Positions 59,939 through 64,000 of a stretch of DNA of 64,000 nt are shown here, one piece after another (position 1 is the first letter of the stretch; each line of letters begins with the position of its first letter). A program made the translations under genes and the position numbers. Source of the stretch: Actinomycetospora sp. NBRC 106378 (GTDB lineage Bacteria; Actinomycetota; Actinomycetes; Mycobacteriales; Pseudonocardiaceae). The DNA is taken from NCBI RefSeq assembly GCF_030269685.1, contig NZ_BSTT01000010.1:160927-224926 (forward strand), given 5' to 3'. The notes under the pieces are model-generated. The model did not search any database. It had not been told where the DNA came from and saw only the letters and a list, made by a program, of their open reading frames with translations.

Positions 59939-60595
59939 ATGACGGCGGGTGACGAGGTCGTGACCGAGCGCGAACTCGACGCCCAGGTGACGAGCTGGAC
60001 CGCCCCCGGGACCGCCCCGCTCGTGCCCGAGGTGATCCTCCTGCTGGCGGACGACATCCACCGCACGTGGTCGGAGACCGACGAGGCCGCACCCCCGTTC
60101 TGGGCGTTCGCCTGGGCGGGCGGGCAGGCGCTGGCGCGGTGCGTGCTCGACCGGCCCGAGCTCGTCGTCGGGAAGAAGGTCCTGGACCTCGCGAGCGGGT
60201 CGGGCATCGTCGGGATCGCCGCGCTGCAGGCGGGGGCGTCGTCGGTGGTCGCCTCGGACCACGACGCCCGTGCCCGCGTCGCCACGGCGCGGAACGCGGC
60301 GCTCAACGGCGTGACCGTCGAGGTCGTCGGGGACCTCATGACAGGGGAGGGGCCGGAGCTCGACGTCGACGTCATCCTCGCCGGGGACGTGTTCTACGAG
60401 CAGCCGATGGCACGGCAGATGCTCGAGTTCCTCGACGAGGCGACCGGCGTGGGCATCGAGGTCTACGTCGGCGACCCGGGCCGGGAGTACCTGCCCCGAC
60501 GGCGGGTGTCCGCGCTCGCGTCCTACGACGTGCCGGACACGACGGACCTGGAGGGCCGGTCGGTCACGCCGACCACGGTGCACCGGTTGATCTGA
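59939..60595 (+). CDS. Class I methyltransferase, protein-lysine type
   Basis: A 218-residue methyltransferase. SAM motif I is VLDLASGSGIVGIAALQAG near residue 83 and the acidic motif II region is VVASDHDARA. The N-terminal PFWAFAWAGGQALAR motif and the motif DVDVILAGDVFYEQP are characteristic of ETF-beta-lysine/METTL20- and nicotinamide-methyltransferase-like enzymes. ATG at 59939; a GTG (VTEREL) downstream is possible. It is divergent from the small hypothetical gene and 17 bases upstream of the flavin reductase. Confidence 0.82.
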   Translation: MTAGDEVVTERELDAQVTSWTAPGTAPLVPEVILLLADDIHRTWSETDEAAPPFWAFAWAGGQALARCVLDRPELVVGKKVLDLASGSGIVGIAALQAGASSVVASDHDARARVATARNAALNGVTVEVVGDLMTGEGPELDVDVILAGDVFYEQPMARQMLEFLDEATGVGIEVYVGDPGREYLPRRRVSALASYDVPDTTDLEGRSVTPTTVHRLI

Positions 60596-60612
60596 CGGGT
60601 AAGCCCGGTGAC

Positions 60613-61770
60613 GTGGCTGATCTCTTCTCCCCGTTGACCGTCAAGGGCGTGACCCTGCGCAACCGCATCGGGATGTCGCCGATGACGATGCACGAGTCGG
60701 TCGACGGCACGATGAACGACTACCACGTGATGTACCTGGGAGCCCGGGCCGCGGGCGGCTTCGGGTTGATCTTCCCGGAGCAGGTCGCGATCGTGCCGGA
60801 GGGGCGGACCACGCCCGACTGCGCCGGCATCTGGGCCGATCACCAGGTCGAGAGCCACGCGCGGGTCACGTCGATGATCCGCAAGTTCGGCGCCGTGGCC
60901 GGCATCCAACTGGGGCACACCGGTCGCAAGGGCAGCGAGGTCGCGAAGCACGACGTGGTGGACGGCCACCAGGGCGGCTGGCAGCTCCCGCCGGACCACC
61001 CCCGCGGCTGGCCGGTGTCCGGCCCGTCGGCGGTCTCCTACGACGACGGGCACCACGACCACCCCGTGCACGCGCTGACGGTGGAGGAGATCCGCGGGCT
61101 GCACCGGTCGTACGCCGACGCGGCGCGACGGGCCGCCGACGCCGGCTACCAGTGGCTCGAGATGCACTTCGCGCACGGCTACCTCGGCGCGGAGTTCTTC
61201 TCACCGCTCGCGAACCACCGGGACGACGAGTACGGCGGGTCGCTGGAGAACCGGGCCCGGTTCCTGCTCGAGGCGCTGGACGCGGTGCGGGAGGTATGGC
61301 CCGAGGAGTACCCGCTGACCATGCGGCTGGGTTCCGACGACGGCCACCCCGACGGCGTGCAGTTCGACGACGCCATCACCGCGGTGGGCTGGATGGCCGA
61401 GCACGGGCTCGACCTCGCCGACATGAGCATGGGCTTCAACACCGGCGACATGCCGGACCGGCCCGACTTCCACCGGCCCGCGTTCATGGCCGAGCGGGCC
61501 GCCCGCGTGCGCAAGGAGGTCGGCATCCCGATGATGTCGAGCTGGAACCTCGGGCTCCCGGCCGACGCCGACGCCGCGGTCCGCGACGAGTGGATCGACG
61601 TCGTCCTGCTGGGCACCCCGGCGCTGGCCAACCCGCACTGGCCGGTCTGGGCGGCCCGTGAACTCGGCCGCGAGCGGCCCTTCGAGCTGCTCCCGGACGA
61701 CTGGCAGTGGTGGATCGAGCACTTCCGCGGTCCCGAGCAGAGCATCGGGCTGCCGCCGGTCGCGTCCTAG
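60613..61770 (+). CDS. NADH:flavin oxidoreductase (old yellow enzyme family)
   Basis: A 385-residue FMN TIM-barrel enzyme. It opens LFSPLTVKGVTLRNRIGMSPMTMHES and has GIQLGHTGRKGSE, the family HxAHGYL site as MHFAHGYLGAEFFSPLAN, YGGSLENRARFL and the C-terminal LLGTPALANPHWP. These enzymes reduce alpha,beta-unsaturated carbonyls. GTG start. Substrate unknown. It may be co-transcribed with the methyltransferase gene. It converges on the GH28-like gene with a 1-base gap. Confidence 0.92.
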   Translation: MADLFSPLTVKGVTLRNRIGMSPMTMHESVDGTMNDYHVMYLGARAAGGFGLIFPEQVAIVPEGRTTPDCAGIWADHQVESHARVTSMIRKFGAVAGIQLGHTGRKGSEVAKHDVVDGHQGGWQLPPDHPRGWPVSGPSAVSYDDGHHDHPVHALTVEEIRGLHRSYADAARRAADAGYQWLEMHFAHGYLGAEFFSPLANHRDDEYGGSLENRARFLLEALDAVREVWPEEYPLTMRLGSDDGHPDGVQFDDAITAVGWMAEHGLDLADMSMGFNTGDMPDRPDFHRPAFMAERAARVRKEVGIPMMSSWNLGLPADADAAVRDEWIDVVLLGTPALANPHWPVWAARELGRERPFELLPDDWQWWIEHFRGPEQSIGLPPVAS

Positions 61771-61771
61771 A

Positions 61772-63190
61772 TCAGCCCGCCGCGTGCAGCCCGAGGACGT
61801 CGTCGGTGACGACGGCCGGTCGGGCGTCCGGGGCCGCGGTCCCGAGACGCAGGTCCCGGAGCGTGACGTCGGCGGCGTGGCGGATCCACAGGCCGTGGGC
61901 CGGGAGGACGCCGAACATCGCGTGCTCGGGGTACGCGGCCGGGAGCTCGGGGATGCCGGTCCGGCGGGCGTCGGCGGGCGTCCCGCCACCCGGCGTCGTG
62001 ACCTCGACGTTCTCCAGGGTGACGCGCTCGACGGGGAACCCGGGGAGGCCCGCGATGCTCATGACGTCGCCGGCCGCCGTGCCGAGGGAGTGGGTGGTGA
62101 CGGCGCGCAGACCCCGGATCCGGACGTCGCGCAGCGCGCCGACCGGGCGGGGCCGTGCGACGTCGGTGCGCCCGTAGTCGAACCCCCGGTTCCCGCGCCG
62201 GATGCTGAGCGGCGCGGCGACGTCGTGCATGACCAGGTCCGTCGCGACCACGTCCTCGAGGTCGCCGCCGTCCACCGTCTGGAGCTTGAGGCCCCCGAGG
62301 CGGCAGTCGTGGAACCGAGTGCGCGTGAGCCGGATCCGGCGGAAGCCGCCGAGCGACTGGGTGCCGAGCTTCAGACCGGCGCAGCGTGAGGTCAGCCGAC
62401 AGTCGGTGACCAGGACGTCCGCACACGGCTGCGGGTAGGAGCTCTTGAGCACGACCGCGTCGTCGAGGGTGTCGACACGGCAGTCGCTCACGACGGCGCC
62501 CGTGCAGCTGTCGAGGACGATCCCGTCCTGGTGGACGTGCTGGGAGGACAGGACGGTGAGGCCCTCCGTGCGGACGTCCTCGCACTGCGCCAGGTGGACG
62601 GTCCACATCCCGGCCTCGCGCAGCGTGACGTCCCGCAGGGCGACGGACCGGCACCCGCGGAGGAAGATCATGCGTGGACGTGGCCCGGTGGCGACCTCGG
62701 GGTCGGGGGTCGGGACCTTCGGGAAGGCCCGTCCGGAGCCGTCGATGGTCCCCGCGCCCTCGATCGTGACCCGCTCGGCGCCGCGGGCGTAGAGCAGCGC
62801 CCAGACCTGGCGGCCGCCGACGTCGAGGTCACGGACGCCGAGATCGTGGGCCGGGTAGTCGGCGATGTGCGGGCTGCCGAGCAGGGTGGCGCCGGGGGAG
62901 AGGTGGAGCGTCACGTCCGAGCGCAGCTCGACCGTGCCCGAGAGGAACGTGCCGGCCGGGAGGAGCACCGTGCCACCGCCGCCCGCGTGGGCGGCGTCGA
63001 CGGCGGCCTGGATCGCCGCGGTGTCGCGTGTGGTCCCGTCGCCCCGGGCGCCGAAGGTCCGGACGTCGAGAGTCCGGACGTCGTGGGTCCGCCCGACGGC
63101 GGGTCGCGGGGCCGCGTCCGCCGCGCTTGCGGCGGTCAGGCCGAGCCCGGGCAGGAGCGCCGCGAGGAACCGACGGCGTCGGAGGAGCAC
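61772..63190 (-). CDS. Tat-exported GH28-like right-handed beta-helix protein
   Basis: A 472-residue secreted protein. The GTG at 63190 gives a Tat-type leader (LLRRRRFLAALLPGLGLTAASAADAAPR); a longer frame from 63244 would start inside the SOS box and is less likely. A pectate-lyase/GH28 beta-helix follows, with FGARGDGTTRDTAAIQAAVDAA at its start. The GH28 DD pair is present (TLDDAVVLKS), but the usual Gly-His-Gly position reads CAGLK, so the usual His is missing. It may be an esterase-, lyase- or binding-type relative. Confidence 0.72.
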   Translation of the reverse strand: MLLRRRRFLAALLPGLGLTAASAADAAPRPAVGRTHDVRTLDVRTFGARGDGTTRDTAAIQAAVDAAHAGGGGTVLLPAGTFLSGTVELRSDVTLHLSPGATLLGSPHIADYPAHDLGVRDLDVGGRQVWALLYARGAERVTIEGAGTIDGSGRAFPKVPTPDPEVATGPRPRMIFLRGCRSVALRDVTLREAGMWTVHLAQCEDVRTEGLTVLSSQHVHQDGIVLDSCTGAVVSDCRVDTLDDAVVLKSSYPQPCADVLVTDCRLTSRCAGLKLGTQSLGGFRRIRLTRTRFHDCRLGGLKLQTVDGGDLEDVVATDLVMHDVAAPLSIRRGNRGFDYGRTDVARPRPVGALRDVRIRGLRAVTTHSLGTAAGDVMSIAGLPGFPVERVTLENVEVTTPGGGTPADARRTGIPELPAAYPEHAMFGVLPAHGLWIRHAADVTLRDLRLGTAAPDARPAVVTDDVLGLHAAG

Positions 63191-63236
63191 GGCTCCAGTG
63201 TGAGCTGAGGTTGCTCCGATCGGCTGCTTGATCTTG

Positions 63237-63252
63237 TCGAACATGTGTTCGA
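63237..63252. promoter_or_regulatory. LexA (SOS) box
   Basis: TCGAAC-ATGT-GTTCGA, a perfect LexA site, 10 bases before the ATG of the DUF222 gene and 46 bases before the GH28-like start. DUF222/13E12 family genes are known LexA targets in mycobacteria, which agrees. Confidence 0.85.
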
Positions 63253-63262
63253 TGATGGGTGC

Positions 63263-63904
63263 ATGGCGATCGAGGCAGGGTGGGACCCCGAGGTGGGGTT
63301 GCCACTGCCTGTGCCGCCGTCGATGTGGGACGAGGATCCCGACGAGCCCGCATTCGAGCTACCGGACGAAGCGGAGCTGTCGTGGTGGGCCGAGCTCGAC
63401 GCGGCCGCCGACGGCCCGGGGGACGACGAGCCGGTCGCCGACGAGCCCGGGGAGCCGGGTTGGGCGGTTCCGGGGGTGTCTGAGGAGGCGCCGCCGCCGG
63501 AGGAGGGTCTGTCGGCGCGGTCGTTGGCGGAGTTGGCGGAGCTGGCGGAGGCGGTGCGGGCGCAGCGGTTGGCGGGGGCGCGGGTGTACCGGGCGTTCAC
63601 CGCGGTCCGCGCGGGCAACGTGTTGGCCGAGTCCGGGTACCGGAAGTTGGCGCCGTTGCTGGAGGACCACGTCCGCCTCGACCGGGTCGCAGTGGGCAAG
63701 CTGGATCGGCACGCGGAGGCGTTGCACGACACCGTCACCCCCACCGGCGCCACCACCCCCGCTTCGTTGCCGGCGACCGCGGGTGCGGTGGAGGACGGGG
63801 TGATCGACGCCGATCACGTCGAGGTCATCGACAAGGTTATGACCCGGCTGCGGAACGTGTCCGGGTTGGACGATGTGATGTCTCAGCACATCCTGGACAG
63901 ATAA
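63263..63904 (+). pseudogene. DUF222 (13E12-type) protein, interrupted by an IS element
   Basis: A 213-residue open frame. Residues up to about 205 match the N-terminal DUF222 domain of HNH-nuclease-like 13E12 proteins (SLAELAELAEAVRAQRLAGARVYRAF, LLEDHVRLDRVAVGKLDRHAE, IDKVMTRLRNVSG). The last residues (SQHILDR) and the stop are encoded by the IS481-like end, so the domain and the usual HNH region are cut off. An SOS box lies just upstream. The full family is about 400 to 500 residues. Confidence 0.75.
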
Positions 63905-63925
63905 GTCTCAGCACATCGCGGACAG
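63881..63925. repeat. Tandem terminal repeat of the IS element
   Basis: Two 20-base copies at 63881-63900 and 63906-63925 that differ only at two positions (CT in the first is GC in the second), spaced by 25 bases. They are candidate transposase binding sites. Confidence 0.8.
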
Positions 63926-64000
63926 GTTGGTGTTCCGCTGGTAGCGGACGCTGCGGTCAAGGGTAAGGCTGGCGGCGATCGCGTTATCGATGAGAACGGT
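63908..64000 (-). CDS. Transposase C-terminus, IS481-like, partial
   Basis: The last 30 codons of a minus-strand frame, with ASLTLDRSVRYQ close to the end. This matches the terminal LTLDPxRxYQ pattern of IS481-family transposases. The catalytic DDE part lies outside the window. Confidence 0.65.
   Translation of the reverse strand, partial: TVLIDNAIAASLTLDRSVRYQRNTNLSAMC

Larger units (their letters stand above)
63881..64000. mobile_element. End of an IS481-like element (continues outside window)
   Basis: Begins inside the DUF222 gene near 63881 with TCTCAGCACATCCTGGACAG and a second, very similar 20-base copy 25 bases later (63906-63925). Such stacked terminal repeats are typical of IS481-type ends. 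The minus-strand transposase C-terminus starts inside it. The other end and target duplication are outside the window. Confidence 0.72.

Noticed and set aside
63190..63244. GH28-like start at the ATG at 63244
   Set aside because: This start lies inside the SOS box and would bury the Tat signal behind 18 polar residues; the GTG at 63190 has GGAG before it.
1..64000. CRISPR arrays, rRNA or tRNA genes
   Set aside because: No regularly spaced direct repeats or cloverleaf/rRNA signatures were recognised by eye; a dedicated search was not possible.

Overview
The window is high-GC actinobacterial DNA: codons almost always end in G or C, GTG starts are frequent, and genes overlap by ATGA, GTGA or TGATG. 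Several genes carry a TANNNT-like box about 6 to 8 bases before the start codon, which suggests leaderless transcription. LexA-type boxes of the actinobacterial form TCGAAC-N4-GTTCGA, a DUF222/13E12-type gene and an actinobacterial-type PQQ locus point to Pseudonocardiales or a nearby order. That placement is an inference; no rRNA or tRNA gene is visible.

Region 1 to 7 kb looks like methylated-amine (glycine betaine-type) catabolism. It holds the end of serine dehydratase, formyl-THF deformylase (purU), an IclR regulator, a Rieske oxygenase, a ferredoxin reductase, a Rieske ferredoxin and an MHS-type transporter. Three inverted GTTGCG...CGCAAC pairs of 36 to 37 bp sit upstream of the oxygenase, reductase and ferredoxin and look like shared operators. 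From 7 to 19 kb come a DUF2127 protein, a gamma-butyrolactone-receptor-like TetR, a quinone reductase, an SDR, a secreted hydrolase, a LigC-like DNA ligase, a seven-gene Asp23/Gls24 envelope-stress cluster, and a RibD-like reductase with a tandem DUF3072 protein behind an exact SOS box.

From 19 to 30 kb are gltBD, a methyltransferase next to an unusual MTHFR_C-MetF fusion, and a membrane-anchored Hsp70-like protein. From 29.9 to 35.5 kb lies a four-gene NarL-type signalling operon in which only one of the three kinase-like proteins looks catalytically complete.

The most distinctive region is 36.7 to 43.0 kb, one PQQ transcription unit. Its order is a cupredoxin-like PQQ-associated protein, a PQQ alcohol dehydrogenase with no visible signal peptide and a lanthanide-type WDYD motif, pqqA, a strong GCAA-capped hairpin, a rubredoxin, an R2-like diiron protein, then pqqB, pqqC, pqqD and pqqE. 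A cation/Ca2+ exchanger-like gene converges on it. The rubredoxin and diiron protein lie between pqqA and pqqB and are candidates for an unrecognised step in PQQ maturation.

From 44 to 64 kb are ppc, a glutathionyl-hydroquinone-reductase-like GST, a ThDP enzyme, an FKBP, an SRPBCC protein, a LuxR-type regulator without its NTPase domain, exonuclease III, a DUF3516 helicase, a KhtTU-like K+/H+ antiporter pair, an old-yellow-enzyme homologue and a Tat-exported GH28-like protein. The window ends in an SOS-boxed DUF222 gene interrupted by the end of an IS481-like element. Two copies of one hairpin repeat (25.5 and 54.9 kb) sit between convergent genes.
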